Below, piece by piece: positions 16,806-27,343 of a stretch of DNA of 64,000 nt. Under the pieces are notes generated by a model, which saw only the letters and a list, made by a program, of their open reading frames with translations, searched no databases and was not told where the DNA came from. Source of the DNA: Oceanibacterium hippocampi (lineage in GTDB: Bacteria > Pseudomonadota > Alphaproteobacteria > Sneathiellales > Sneathiellaceae); the NCBI RefSeq assembly GCF_900172325.1, contig NZ_FWFR01000003.1, positions 496,001 to 560,000 of the forward strand, written 5' to 3'. A program made the translations under genes and the position numbers. Within the stretch, counting starts at the first letter, position 1. The number at the start of each line of letters is the position of its first letter.

Positions 16806-17589
16806 CATCCAGGCAAGCTTCGCCGCCGCGCTGGCCGATCCCGAACGGCCGGCGCCACCCGCCTTGCGCGCCGGTGCCGAGACAGCCGACAGCACCCGCT
16901 TCGACATCTACCGCAACAACATCATGGTCGGCCTGATCGAGGGCCTGGAGCGCAATTTTCCGGTGGTGCGCCGGCTCGTCGGAGACGCTTTCTTCCGCCA
17001 TGCCGCCCGGACTTACGCCCGGCACAACCCGCCCCGCTCGCCGGTCCTGCTGCTCTACGGGCGCGGTTTCGGCGACTTCCTCGACCAATTCGAGGCGGCG
17101 CGCTCGGTACCCTATCTCGGGGACGTGGCCCGCCTCGAATGGGCCCGGCTCGACGCCTATCACGCCGCCGACGCGGACCCGCTCGCGATCGATCGGCTGG
17201 CGGCGGTCGCGGCCCCGGATCTCGACGGCCTGCGCCTTACCCTGCACCCGTCGCTGCATCTTCTCGGCTCCCGCTTTCCGGTGGGCTCGATCTGGGCCGC
17301 GACGAGCGGCGCCGATCCGGCAACGGCGGTGGACATGGCACGCGGCGAGGATGTCGCCGTGCTGCGCCCCGGCCCGACCGTCGAGCTTCGCATCCTGCCG
17401 GCGGCCGGGCGGACCTTCATCGAAGGGCTTGCCGCCGGCCGCAGCCTCGGTGCCGCCGCCCGTGCCGCCGCCGAGGCGCATGCCGATTTCGATCTCTCCA
17501 GCCACCTTTCGGGTCTCTTCGGACTCGGCGCAGTCATCGCCCTCGAGACCGGCCTCCCGGTCGACAACCAGCCACAGGCAGAAAAATGA
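16789..17589 (+). CDS. bufC: DUF2063 DNA-binding-fold partner protein (BufC)
   Basis: A 266-residue protein with the N-terminal DUF2063 domain (LADIQASFAAAL... RFDIYRNNIMVGLIEGLERNFPVVRRLVGDAFFRHAARTYA) and a C-terminal helical/beta region (about residues 140-265). Despite its annotation as putative DNA-binding, this family is the usual partner of DUF692 enzymes and likely recruits the precursor peptide through its C-terminal RRE-like domain. The start at 16789 has GGGAGG upstream and lies inside the end of bufB. Its TGA overlaps the ATG of the DoxX gene (ATGA), so all three are translationally coupled. Confidence 0.9.
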   Translation: MRGLADIQASFAAALADPERPAPPALRAGAETADSTRFDIYRNNIMVGLIEGLERNFPVVRRLVGDAFFRHAARTYARHNPPRSPVLLLYGRGFGDFLDQFEAARSVPYLGDVARLEWARLDAYHAADADPLAIDRLAAVAAPDLDGLRLTLHPSLHLLGSRFPVGSIWAATSGADPATAVDMARGEDVAVLRPGPTVELRILPAAGRTFIEGLAAGRSLGAAARAAAEAHADFDLSSHLSGLFGLGAVIALETGLPVDNQPQAEK

Positions 17590-18155
17590 TATCGCGAACG
17601 ATTTTGACACTGACCGACCTGCATGGCCGGTTCTTCGATCGCCTCGACGCAATGCTCGGCCCTTGGCTGCCGGGCCTGCTCGCCCGCCTGGTCTTTGCCG
17701 GCGTGCTGCTCGTCTACTACCTGAAATCGGCGGGCACGAAGGTCGGCGACGGTATCGCCGGTTTCTTCAGCATTGCCGACAACGCCTATTTCCAGATCCT
17801 GCCGAAGGTCGTCGAGGCGCATGGCTACGACGCCTCGCAGGTACCGTTCTTTCCCTACGACATCATCGTCGCGGCCGGGACCTATGCCGAGTTCGCGCTG
17901 CCGCTGCTGATCGTCGCCGGGCTGTTCACCCGGCTGGCAGCACTCGGCATGATCGGATTCGTGATCATCCAGAGCTATGTCGACATCACCGCCCATGGCG
18001 TCGACGCGGCAACCATCGGGCACTGGTTCGACGCGGCACCGGATTCGGCCATTCTCGACCAGCGGGCACTCTGGGTCTTCCTGCTGCTCATCCTCGTCCT
18101 GCGAGGCGCCGGGGCGATTTCGCTCGACCGCCTGTTCGCCCGGGGGCGCGGCTGA
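17586..18155 (+). CDS. bufD: DoxX-family inner-membrane protein (BufD)
   Basis: A 189-residue membrane protein with about four helices (LLARLVFAGVLLVYYLKSAG; IIVAAGTYAEFALPLLIVAGLFTRLAALGMIGFVIIQSYVDI; ALWVFLLLILVLRGAGAISLD) and the DoxX hallmark RLVFAGVLL... GLFTRLAALG. DoxX proteins often close bufferin operons; their exact part (quinone or redox link, export or re-oxidation) is not settled. The start at 17586 overlaps the bufC stop, which fixes it as the operon's last gene. The longer frame upstream is shadow of bufC. Confidence 0.9.
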   Translation: MISRTILTLTDLHGRFFDRLDAMLGPWLPGLLARLVFAGVLLVYYLKSAGTKVGDGIAGFFSIADNAYFQILPKVVEAHGYDASQVPFFPYDIIVAAGTYAEFALPLLIVAGLFTRLAALGMIGFVIIQSYVDITAHGVDAATIGHWFDAAPDSAILDQRALWVFLLLILVLRGAGAISLDRLFARGRG

Positions 18156-18174
18156 TCCATCGCCCGGTGGATGT

Positions 18175-18963
18175 TCAGGGAAGCGTGATGGCCCCGGTCA
18201 GATAAAGCACGGCACGTCCCCGCAATTGCACGCGGTCGCCGGCCAGACCGCAGCGCAGTTGTCCGCCCCGGCCCGAGGCCTGGAAAGCCACGAGTTCGGT
18301 CTTGCCGAGACGTTCCGCCCAGTAGGGCGTGAGCGCACAATGGGCGGAGCCGGTCACCGGGTCTTCGTCGATGCCGTCGCCGGGGGCGAAGAAGCGGGAG
18401 ACAAAATCGAATTCCGGCTCGCCTGGCGCGGTCGCGATCACCGCCTGCTTCGTCGCCGCCAGCAAGGCCCGGAAATCGGGCCGGAGGGCGCGGACTGCCG
18501 TGGCATTGTCATAGACGGCCATGAGGTCGCGGCCGCAGTCGCGGACCTCGCGCGGCGCGATGCCGAGCGCCGCGGCAAGGCCTTCGGGCGCTTCAATCGC
18601 GCGCCCCGGCCAGGCCGGGAAGTCCATTCGCAGCCAGTCGCCATCGCGACTCACGACCAGTCGCCCGCTCTGCGTCTCGAAGCGGATTTCCTGCGCCGCA
18701 TGGCCGAGTTCGGTGAACAGGATGAAGGCCGAGGCAAGCGTCGCATGTCCGCAAAGATCGATCTCGCAGGCCGGGGTGAACCAGCGCAGCCGGAAGCCCG
18801 CGCCTTCGGGCGCGAAATAGGCGGTTTCCGATAGATTGTTCTCGGCCGCGATCGCCTGCAGAACCGAGTCCGCCGGCCACGCGTCGAGCGGGCAGACGGC
18901 GGCCGGGTTGCCGCTGAACAGCCGATCGGTGAAGGCATCGACCTGATAGATCGGGATGGTCAT
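18175..18963 (-). CDS. PhzF-family isomerase/epimerase-like protein
   Basis: A 262-residue protein of the PhzF/diaminopimelate-epimerase-like fold. Family signatures are YQVDAFTDRLFSGNPAAVCPLD, the catalytic-glutamate segment AAENNLSETAYFAPEGAGFRLRWFTPACEIDLCGHATLASA, and DEDPVTGSAHCALTPYW. True PhzF isomerises a phenazine precursor, but no phenazine genes are here, so the substrate is unknown. The ATG at 18963 begins the family homology. It lies 13 bases downstream of the DUF1127 gene on the same strand, and both are divergent from a MocR-type regulator, their likely controller. Confidence 0.9.
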   Translation of the reverse strand: MTIPIYQVDAFTDRLFSGNPAAVCPLDAWPADSVLQAIAAENNLSETAYFAPEGAGFRLRWFTPACEIDLCGHATLASAFILFTELGHAAQEIRFETQSGRLVVSRDGDWLRMDFPAWPGRAIEAPEGLAAALGIAPREVRDCGRDLMAVYDNATAVRALRPDFRALLAATKQAVIATAPGEPEFDFVSRFFAPGDGIDEDPVTGSAHCALTPYWAERLGKTELVAFQASGRGGQLRCGLAGDRVQLRGRAVLYLTGAITLP

Positions 18964-18976
18964 CGCGAACACTCCA

Positions 18977-19210
18977 TCAGGCTTGCCAGAAGGGCTTTCT
19001 CGCCTCGCGCTCCACGTCGGCGGCGGACAGCCCGATATCGCGCAAGGCACGCGCATCGAGGCTGCTCAGATGAACCCGTTCCGAGGCCCGGGTCTGCCAG
19101 AGATAGAACAGCGAGAAGAGGCCGGCCACAACACGGCGAACACTCCCGGGATGGAAGACCGGACGACCCAGCGGGGACATTGACCCCCTCAAACGCCATG
19201 CATCGAACAT
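18977..19210 (-). CDS. Small DUF1127-domain protein
   Basis: A 77-residue protein ending in a DUF1127 (YjiS-like) domain: RRVVAGLFSLFYLWQTRASERVHLSSLDARALRDIGLSAADVEREARKPFW. In alphaproteobacteria short Arg-rich DUF1127 proteins have been tied to phosphate, RNA turnover and stress. This one has an added N-terminal stretch of about 25 residues. The start at 19210 is backed by AAAAGGGG just upstream. It is the first gene of a likely two-gene transcript with the PhzF-like gene. Confidence 0.8.
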   Translation of the reverse strand: MFDAWRLRGSMSPLGRPVFHPGSVRRVVAGLFSLFYLWQTRASERVHLSSLDARALRDIGLSAADVEREARKPFWQA

Positions 19211-19288
19211 GATTGAACCCCTTTTGGATAGTGTCGCGGCCAATTGAACGATGACATTGACAATTGACCCTCCACTATGGGAATAAGA

Positions 19289-19332
19289 TTGGAACTCATA
19301 AGTTTCAATCGGTATATTGTCACAATGACAAT
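19289..19332 (+). promoter_or_regulatory. Promoter and overlapping operator of the MocR-type gene
   Basis: A -35-like TTGGAA (19289-19294), an 18-base spacer and a -10 TATATT (19313-19318) would place the transcription start at about 19325, the first base of the ATG, so the message may be leaderless. The inverted repeat ATTGTCA-CAA-TGACAAT (19316-19332) covers the -10 edge and the start. A further TGACAAT copy lies at 19258-19264, next to the start of the divergent DUF1127 gene. This is a reasonable operator set for a self-regulating divergent switch. Confidence 0.55.
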
Positions 19333-20710
19333 TTGGCAGCCCACGCACATCCCCGACATCTCGCCCCGCTATCGCGCAATCGCCGAGGCGGTCATCGATG
19401 CCGTCGCACGCGGCGAACTGCCGGGCGGCAGCCAGTTGCCGCCGCAACGCCAGCTTGCGTGGAAACTCGGGGTAACGGTCGGCACGATCAGCCGGGCCTA
19501 TTCACTGCTGCAGGAACTCGGCATGCTGAGCGGCGAGGTCGGCCGCGGCAGTTTCATCCGCGACGAAGCCGCACGAGCCGAGAGCGCCCGCCTGGCGCCA
19601 GCCGAGGACGGCCTGATCGACCTTACCCGCGCCGTGCCCATTCTCGAACAGCAAGGCCCGCTGTTGGCCAAGACCCTTCGGCGGATTGCCGACCAGCCCG
19701 ACCTGGCCGCCATGCTTGCCTATCCGCCCGGCGACGGGCATCGGCCCTTCCGCGAGGCCGGTGCTGCCTGGATGAAACGGGTCGGCGTCGATGCCGAGCC
19801 CGATCTGATGGCGCTCGCCAACGGCAACCAGCAGGGCTTCTCCGTTGCGATCGGCATGCTGGCGCGTCCCGGCGACACGATTCTCAGTGAAGGCATGACC
19901 TGGCCGGGCTTCGCCGGTGCGGCACGGATGTTCGGTGTCCGCCTTGGCGGCGTCGATTTCGACGAACATGGCATGCGCCCGGATGCGCTGGAACGTGCCG
20001 TATCGCGGACCGGCGCCCGTGTCGTCGTCGTCGTCCCGGCCCTGCATAACCCCACCTCGGCCGTGATGCCGGAAGAGCGTCGCCGCGCCATCGTCGAGGT
20101 TGCCCGCCGTCATGACCTGATGCTGATCGAGGACGCGGTCTATGCCCACCAGATCGCCGAGCCGGTGGTCGCCCTGGCCTCCCTGGCCCCGGAGCGGACG
20201 GTCTACCTGTCATCGCTTTCCAAATCGATCAGCGGCGGTCTGCGGGTGGCCTGGGTCAAGGCGCCGGAGCAACTGCGCGGCGCCCTGACCGACGCCGTCC
20301 ATTCGCTCTACATCCAGCCACCCCCGCTGACCTTCCAGGTCGCCCGCCAGTGGATCGACGACGGCACGGCCGACCGGCTCTGCGCCGACCAGCGACGCGC
20401 CGCCGAACGACGCCAGCGGATCGCCCGCGAACTCCTCGACGGGCTCGACTATCTCGCCCATCCGCAAAGCTTCAACATACTGCTGTCGCTGCCGCAGGCC
20501 TGGCGGGCCGAGGACTTCGTTCGCGCCGCGCGGTCGCGCGGCGTTTCCATCCTGGCGGCGGAGGAATTCGTCGTCGGAGGCTATCGCCCCCCGGAAGCGG
20601 TCCGGATCTCGGTCAGCGGCGCCCGCGACGACATGCTGGCCCGGCGTGGGATCGGCATCGTCGCCGGCCTTGCCCGCGAGATACCGCCGTCCCGCGGCAC
20701 GGTGATCTGA
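19325..20710 (+). CDS. MocR-type transcriptional regulator (GntR HTH fused to class I aminotransferase)
   Basis: A 461-residue fusion. Residues ~10-75 form a GntR winged helix (RYRAIAEAVIDAVARGELPGGSQLPPQRQLAWKLGVTVGTISRAYSLLQELGML). Residues ~100-450 form a fold-type I aminotransferase with ANGNQQGFSVAI, the PLP-ring Asp in LMLIEDAVYAHQ and the PLP lysine in SSLSKSISGGLRVAWV. Such proteins sense PLP or an amino compound and usually control the divergent gene, here DUF1127-phzF. The ATG at 19325 is favoured because the HTH homology begins soon after it; no ribosome binding site precedes it, in line with a leaderless message. An in-frame ATG at 19277 is the alternative. Confidence 0.9.
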   Translation: MTIWQPTHIPDISPRYRAIAEAVIDAVARGELPGGSQLPPQRQLAWKLGVTVGTISRAYSLLQELGMLSGEVGRGSFIRDEAARAESARLAPAEDGLIDLTRAVPILEQQGPLLAKTLRRIADQPDLAAMLAYPPGDGHRPFREAGAAWMKRVGVDAEPDLMALANGNQQGFSVAIGMLARPGDTILSEGMTWPGFAGAARMFGVRLGGVDFDEHGMRPDALERAVSRTGARVVVVVPALHNPTSAVMPEERRRAIVEVARRHDLMLIEDAVYAHQIAEPVVALASLAPERTVYLSSLSKSISGGLRVAWVKAPEQLRGALTDAVHSLYIQPPPLTFQVARQWIDDGTADRLCADQRRAAERRQRIARELLDGLDYLAHPQSFNILLSLPQAWRAEDFVRAARSRGVSILAAEEFVVGGYRPPEAVRISVSGARDDMLARRGIGIVAGLAREIPPSRGTVI

Positions 20711-20723
20711 GCCGTCCCCTCGG

Positions 20724-21557
20724 TCAGGCCCTGCGGACGGCCAGCCGATCGGTCCGGGGATAGGGCGGTATCGCGTGGCCGTGGGCAAGCGGCCCGTGCC
20801 CCTTGCCGAGCGCCGGCGCCTGGCGGATGCCCTCGGTCACATACTCGATGCCGCGCAGCACCGCGTCGCGCAGCGTCAGGCCCTGGGCGATCCCGGTGGC
20901 GATCGCCGAGGCAAGCGTGCAGCCGGTGCCGTGCGTGTTGCCGTGGCTGAAGCGCTCATGCTCGATCAATTCCATGCCATCATGGTCGAACAGCATGTCG
21001 ACGACATGTTCGTCCGCCATGTGGCCGCCCTTGAGCAGCACCGCCTCCGGCCCGAGATCGAGCAGGATACCTGCCGCGACCTTCATGCTGTCGAGATCGG
21101 TGATCCGCATCCCCGTCAGCATCTCGGCCTCCGGGATGTTCGGCGTCAGCACGGTCGCGAGGCCGGGCAGCAGGCGGGTCTTGAGCGCCTCGTTGGCCTC
21201 GGGCGAGAGCAGCGCCGAGCCACCCTTCGAGACCATCACCGGGTCGACGACCAGCGGCGCCCGCGGGTGCGCCTCCTCGAGCACCTCGACGACCGCCTCG
21301 ATGACACGGCCGTTGCTGAGCATCCCGGTCTTCACGCAATCGACACCGATATCGTCGATGCAAACCCGCATCTGCTGCTGGATGAAGTCGAGGGGTACCT
21401 CGTGGATGGCATGTACCCGGACGGTATCCTGCGCGGTCAGCGCGGTGATCGCCGTCATCGCATAGCCGCCCAGGGCGGTAACCGTCTTGATGTCCGCCTG
21501 AATGCCGGCGCCGCCGCCGGAATCCGAACCGGCGACGATCAGTACTCTTCCTGCCAC
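20724..21557 (-). CDS. thiD: Hydroxymethylpyrimidine/phosphomethylpyrimidine kinase
   Basis: A 277-residue ribokinase-like enzyme that phosphorylates HMP and HMP-P for thiamine pyrophosphate synthesis. Signatures are VLIVAGSDSGGGAGIQADIKT at the start, VVDPVMVSKGGSALL, TPNIPEAEMLTG and the anion hole HGTGCTLASAIA. I take the GTG at 21557 as start because GGAG lies eight bases before it and homology begins at once; the ATG at 21614 would overlap the glmM 3' end and add a 19-residue unrelated stretch. It follows glmM closely. thiE lies far off at 45.9 kb with no TPP riboswitch seen before either gene. Confidence 0.92.
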   Translation of the reverse strand: MAGRVLIVAGSDSGGGAGIQADIKTVTALGGYAMTAITALTAQDTVRVHAIHEVPLDFIQQQMRVCIDDIGVDCVKTGMLSNGRVIEAVVEVLEEAHPRAPLVVDPVMVSKGGSALLSPEANEALKTRLLPGLATVLTPNIPEAEMLTGMRITDLDSMKVAAGILLDLGPEAVLLKGGHMADEHVVDMLFDHDGMELIEHERFSHGNTHGTGCTLASAIATGIAQGLTLRDAVLRGIEYVTEGIRQAPALGKGHGPLAHGHAIPPYPRTDRLAVRRA

Positions 21558-21579
21558 GTCGAACTCCGTCGCTGGGGTC

Positions 21580-22926
21580 TCAGATCGCCGCGACCCGCGC
21601 GATCTCGCCGGCAATATCGCCCACCACCTGGTTGACCAGTCCCGAATCCAGGCCCTCGCCCATCACCCGGATCAGCGGCTCGGTTCCGGACGGGCGTATG
21701 ACCAGCCGCCCCTCCTTGCCAAGACGAATGCGGCCGTCCTCGATGATCTGGCGGACGGTCGGCTGTTCGAGCGGCGAACCGTTGCTGTAGCGGACATTCT
21801 GCAGGACCTGCGGGTAGGGCTCGAAGCAGCGGCAGACCTCGCTGACCGGCTTTCCCGTCTCGACGATGACGGCGAGGACCTGCAGCGCCGCGATCAGCCC
21901 GTCACCGGTCGTGACATAGTCGCTCAGGATCACGTGACCGGACTGCTCGCCGCCGACATTGAAGCCGTGCTGGCGCATGTGCTCAAGCACGTAGCGGTCG
22001 CCGACACTGGTCCGCGCCAGCGACAGCCCCTGGCCCTCGAGATAGCGCTCCAGGCCGAGGTTGGACATCACCGTCGCGACGATCCCGTCGCCGCGCAACC
22101 GACCCTGGCGTTTCCAGCTCTGCCCGATCAGGGCCATCAGCTGGTCACCGTCGACGATCTGCCCCTTCTCGTCGCAGATCAGCACCCGGTCGGCGTCGCC
22201 ATCCAGCGCAATGCCGAGATCGGCGCCCTGCTTCACGACTTCCCGGCGGAGCGTGTCCGTCGCGGTCGAGCCGCAATCCTTATTGATGTTGAAGCCATCC
22301 GGCGTGACCCCGATCGGGATCACTTCGGCTTCGAGTTCCCACAGGACCGTCGGCGCCACCTGGTAGGCGGCACCATTGGCGCAATCGATGACGATCTTGA
22401 GCCCGCCGAGACGCAGATGCTTCGGGAAGGTACTCTTGGCCGCTTCGATATAGCGGCCCCGGGCATCCTCGAAGCGTTTCGCGCGGCCGAGCTTCGCCGG
22501 CCCGGCGAGCGGGACGTCGTCATGCTCCAGCAGGGCCTCTATGTCATGCTCGACGCTGTCGGACAGCTTGAAGCCATCCGGGCCGAACAGCTTGATGCCG
22601 TTGTCCTCGAAATGATTGTGCGACGCCGAGATCATCACGCCGAGGTCGGCGCGCAGCGAGCGCGTCAGCATGGCCACCGCCGGCGTCGGCATCGGCCCGA
22701 CCAGCATCACGTCCATGCCGACCGAGAGGAACCCGGCGGTGAGCGCGTTCTCGATCATGTAGCCGGACAGGCGCGTATCCTTGCCGATGACGACACGGTG
22801 CCGATGGTTGCCGCGCGTGAAGATATGACCGGCGGCCTTGCCGACCTTGAGCGCCGTGCCGGCCGTCATCGGCTCGGAATTCGCGGCGCCCCGTATGCCA
22901 TCTGTCCCGAAATACTTGCGGGTCAT
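21580..22926 (-). CDS. glmM: Phosphoglucosamine mutase
   Basis: A 448-residue phosphohexomutase that converts glucosamine-6-phosphate to glucosamine-1-phosphate for UDP-GlcNAc, feeding peptidoglycan and [16 protein letters not shown] opens the protein, the phospho-serine is Ser102 in [17 protein letters not shown], the metal loop is [12 protein letters not shown] and the sugar/phosphate loops include [12 protein letters not shown] and [16 protein letters not shown]. All are intact and length is standard. The folP-glmM order downstream of ftsH is common among proteobacteria and suggests one transcript. Confidence 0.97.
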   Translation of the reverse strand: MTRKYFGTDGIRGAANSEPMTAGTALKVGKAAGHIFTRGNHRHRVVIGKDTRLSGYMIENALTAGFLSVGMDVMLVGPMPTPAVAMLTRSLRADLGVMISASHNHFEDNGIKLFGPDGFKLSDSVEHDIEALLEHDDVPLAGPAKLGRAKRFEDARGRYIEAAKSTFPKHLRLGGLKIVIDCANGAAYQVAPTVLWELEAEVIPIGVTPDGFNINKDCGSTATDTLRREVVKQGADLGIALDGDADRVLICDEKGQIVDGDQLMALIGQSWKRQGRLRGDGIVATVMSNLGLERYLEGQGLSLARTSVGDRYVLEHMRQHGFNVGGEQSGHVILSDYVTTGDGLIAALQVLAVIVETGKPVSEVCRCFEPYPQVLQNVRYSNGSPLEQPTVRQIIEDGRIRLGKEGRLVIRPSGTEPLIRVMGEGLDSGLVNQVVGDIAGEIARVAAI

Positions 22927-23021
22927 CCCGTTCCCTCAATGACTGCCATGTAGCGTGCCGGAATTCTAAACCCGGCTCCCTTTCCGTGATCCTAACATAT
23001 GCGCCCGCCTGTCCGCTGCTC

Positions 23022-23900
23022 TCACGCATCGGCCGGGCGGGCGGCGTCGACCGCCCGCCAGACCTGCAATGCCTGGCGGGTTTCCGAAACGTCATGCACA
23101 CGAATGACGCGGGCGCCGTGAGCGGCACACCACAAGGCCCCGGCGAGCGAGCCCCCGAGGCGCTCGCCGGCGTCGGTCGCGCCGGAGAGCCGGCCGATGA
23201 ACGACTTTCGCGAGAGCCCGACGAGTATCGGGACGCCCAGCCCGGCGAAAGCGTCGAGCCGTGCCAGCAGTTCCAGGTTGTGGGCGACGGTCTTGCCGAA
23301 GCCGATTCCCGGATCGGCGATCAGGCGGTCACGCGCGATGCCGGCAGCCACCGCCACATCGATCCGGGCGGCGAGATAATCGCGCACCTCGGCAACGACA
23401 TCGTCATAGGCCGGGGCATCCTGCATCGTCCGCGGATCGCCAAGGGCATGCATCAGCACCACGGGCACGCCGAGACCGGCGGCGGTCGCGAGGCTGTCCG
23501 GGGAATGGGAAAGCGCGCTGATATCGTTGATCCAGGCCGCCCCGGCGGCGACGGCCGCCCGCATCACCTCCGGGTTGCGGGTGTCGATCGAGATCGTCGC
23601 GCCGGAATCCGCCAGCGCCTCGATGACCGGCAGGACGCGATCCAGTTCTTCCGCGACCGACACCGGCTCGGCCCCCGGCCGGGTCGATTCCCCACCGATA
23701 TCGAGGATGTCCGCCCCGGCATCGACCAGACGCCGGCCGTGGGCAAGCGCATCCGCGAGCCGGAAATGCCGGCCGCCGTCGGAAAAGCTGTCGGGGGTGG
23801 TGTTGAGGATTCCCATGATCGCCGGGCGATCCGCCGGCAGGCCAAGGGGCGGCCCGAGAGCCGCCCCTGTGTCCATGTCGGATTCTGGCGTCACCATCAT
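23022..23900 (-). CDS. folP: Dihydropteroate synthase
   Basis: A 292-residue TIM-barrel enzyme joining p-aminobenzoate with dihydropterin pyrophosphate in folate synthesis; it is the sulfonamide target. The motifs IMGILNTTPDSFSDGG, DILDIGGESTRPGA, ISIDTRNPEVM, WINDISAL and the C-terminal GLSRKSFIGRLSG and VIRVHDVSETRQA are present. The ATG at 23900 is provisional, since ATG codons at 23897 and 23876 also precede the conserved core and none has a strong site. It starts 37 bases downstream of ftsH. Confidence 0.95.
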   Translation of the reverse strand: MMVTPESDMDTGAALGPPLGLPADRPAIMGILNTTPDSFSDGGRHFRLADALAHGRRLVDAGADILDIGGESTRPGAEPVSVAEELDRVLPVIEALADSGATISIDTRNPEVMRAAVAAGAAWINDISALSHSPDSLATAAGLGVPVVLMHALGDPRTMQDAPAYDDVVAEVRDYLAARIDVAVAAGIARDRLIADPGIGFGKTVAHNLELLARLDAFAGLGVPILVGLSRKSFIGRLSGATDAGERLGGSLAGALWCAAHGARVIRVHDVSETRQALQVWRAVDAARPADA

Positions 23901-23937
23901 CGTCCGGGCCCTGCGGCCGGCCGTTCGGGCACCCGGA

Positions 23938-25869
<1,932 letters not shown>

Positions 25870-25953
25870 TGATCAGCCTCTCTCGAGCTTCCGGTCCGGG
25901 CGCAGCAGCAACAGGCGGAGCGCGCACCGTCCGACCATCGTTCGCCTTGCTCT

Positions 25954-27333
25954 TTAAGATAGTGTCAACTTGCGGTGAAGCAACGCGCAAAAAGCGGCGT
26001 TTTCCGCGGCGTATCCGAATTCGGGCATGTAGATTGCGCGAATTCCGCTCGTCGCGCGAAAACCGGGGAGCACGGGAACCTCGACAAGCCGCCCGGCCCG
26101 CCAGATCCCGGGAAGGCCCTGGCCGACGACCGCCGGGAGGCCGCGCGCCGCCCGGTCGTCCGTCCCCCGACGGGCCTCTGCCCAGCCTGCGCGCCCCAGG
26201 CGTCGAACGGTCCATTGGTCCCGTTCGCCCGGCGCCGTAGCGAAGCCAGGCGGAATCGCGATCCGGAAACGGCCGTCCCAGCGGAGCGCCCGTTCCCGGT
26301 CATCCTTCTCGCCGCCGACCGGATCGCCGGCCGCGGCCGTACAATCGATCTCGTCGGTAATCCGGCCCGCTTCCCGGCAGAGCATGAGACGGCCGCGCCA
26401 CGGCACGAGCCGGGCGCCCCCGATGGTCGCGCCACGGAACGCGGGCCAGTCCGCGAGTCCGCCCAGCAAGGCCTCGACCTGCCCGGCCGCCGACGGATAG
26501 GTGGCCCCGGAAACGATCTGCAGAAGGCGGCGAAGCGTCAGCAGCGTCGCCGGCGGCGGCGCGGAAAGCAGGGCCCCGGGGCGGACGATCAGCCAGCCCT
26601 CCGGCCGGGCCGTGACCGAACTGGCGATCAGCAGGGCCGCCGCCCGGTAGAGCGCGGCGCGCGCGACAACGGCCCGGCCCGCCAGCGCCGTCAGCGGTTC
26701 GTCAAGCGGAGCCCCGGCCGGCCCGAGCAGGGCAGCCTCCGCCCAGGTCCGGCTGAATGCCTCCGAACGGTTGCTCGGATCCTCGATCCACGCCTGCCCG
26801 CGAGCCCGCAGGAAGTCGCGGAGCCGGGCCGGGTCGACATCGAGAAGGGGGCGGAGCAGACGCAGGCCGTGAACGCTCGCGACCGGGGCGAGTGCCGCCA
26901 GTCCCTCCACTCCGCTCCGGCGGGCATGGCGCATGACGGCTGTCGCCGCGACATCGCCCCGATGATGGGCGACCAGCAGATGCAACGCCCCCTCGGCGCG
27001 GGCCGCCCGGGCCAGCAGCCGGTAACGGGCTCGGCGCGCCTGGGCCTGGAGATTGCCGCGGCCCGGGCCTGCCGTCCAACGGAGTGTGCGATGCGCGATG
27101 CCCTGCGCGGCGCACCAGCGAGCGACCGTGCGGGCCTCGTCGGCCGCTTCTGCGCGCAGGCCGTGATCGACCGTGAGCGCGAACGCCGCGCCGCCACGTT
27201 GCCGGGCCCAGCGATCGGCGAGTATCAGCAGCGCCATGCTGTCCGGCCCGCCGGAAACCGCCACGGCCAGCAGCGGCTCGGGCTCGAACGGCCCGAGCGG
27301 CGACATCAGGTCCGCGAATTCCCCCGCCTGCAA
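25954..27333 (-). CDS. tilS: tRNA(Ile)-lysidine synthetase
   Basis: A 459-residue enzyme that changes C34 of the tRNA(Ile) CAU anticodon to lysidine so that it reads AUA. The PP-loop ATP site SGGPDS is at residues 27-32, followed by LTVDHGLRAEAADEA and VAHHRGDVAATAVMRHARRSG. The C-terminal part, usually involved in tRNA contacts, is diverged and Arg-rich. Length and position between cpoB and ftsH are typical. The start is ten bases from the cpoB stop, so co-transcription is likely. Confidence 0.95.
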   Translation of the reverse strand: MQAGEFADLMSPLGPFEPEPLLAVAVSGGPDSMALLILADRWARQRGGAAFALTVDHGLRAEAADEARTVARWCAAQGIAHRTLRWTAGPGRGNLQAQARRARYRLLARAARAEGALHLLVAHHRGDVAATAVMRHARRSGVEGLAALAPVASVHGLRLLRPLLDVDPARLRDFLRARGQAWIEDPSNRSEAFSRTWAEAALLGPAGAPLDEPLTALAGRAVVARAALYRAAALLIASSVTARPEGWLIVRPGALLSAPPPATLLTLRRLLQIVSGATYPSAAGQVEALLGGLADWPAFRGATIGGARLVPWRGRLMLCREAGRITDEIDCTAAAGDPVGGEKDDRERALRWDGRFRIAIPPGFATAPGERDQWTVRRLGRAGWAEARRGTDDRAARGLPAVVGQGLPGIWRAGRLVEVPVLPGFRATSGIRAIYMPEFGYAAENAAFCALLHRKLTLS

Positions 27334-27343
27334 CGGGGTGTCC

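Noticed and set aside
25936-25975. TTGACA in the tilS 3' end as an ftsH promoter
   Set aside because: No acceptable -10 box follows at 16-18 bases, and no RpoH-type promoter could be read.
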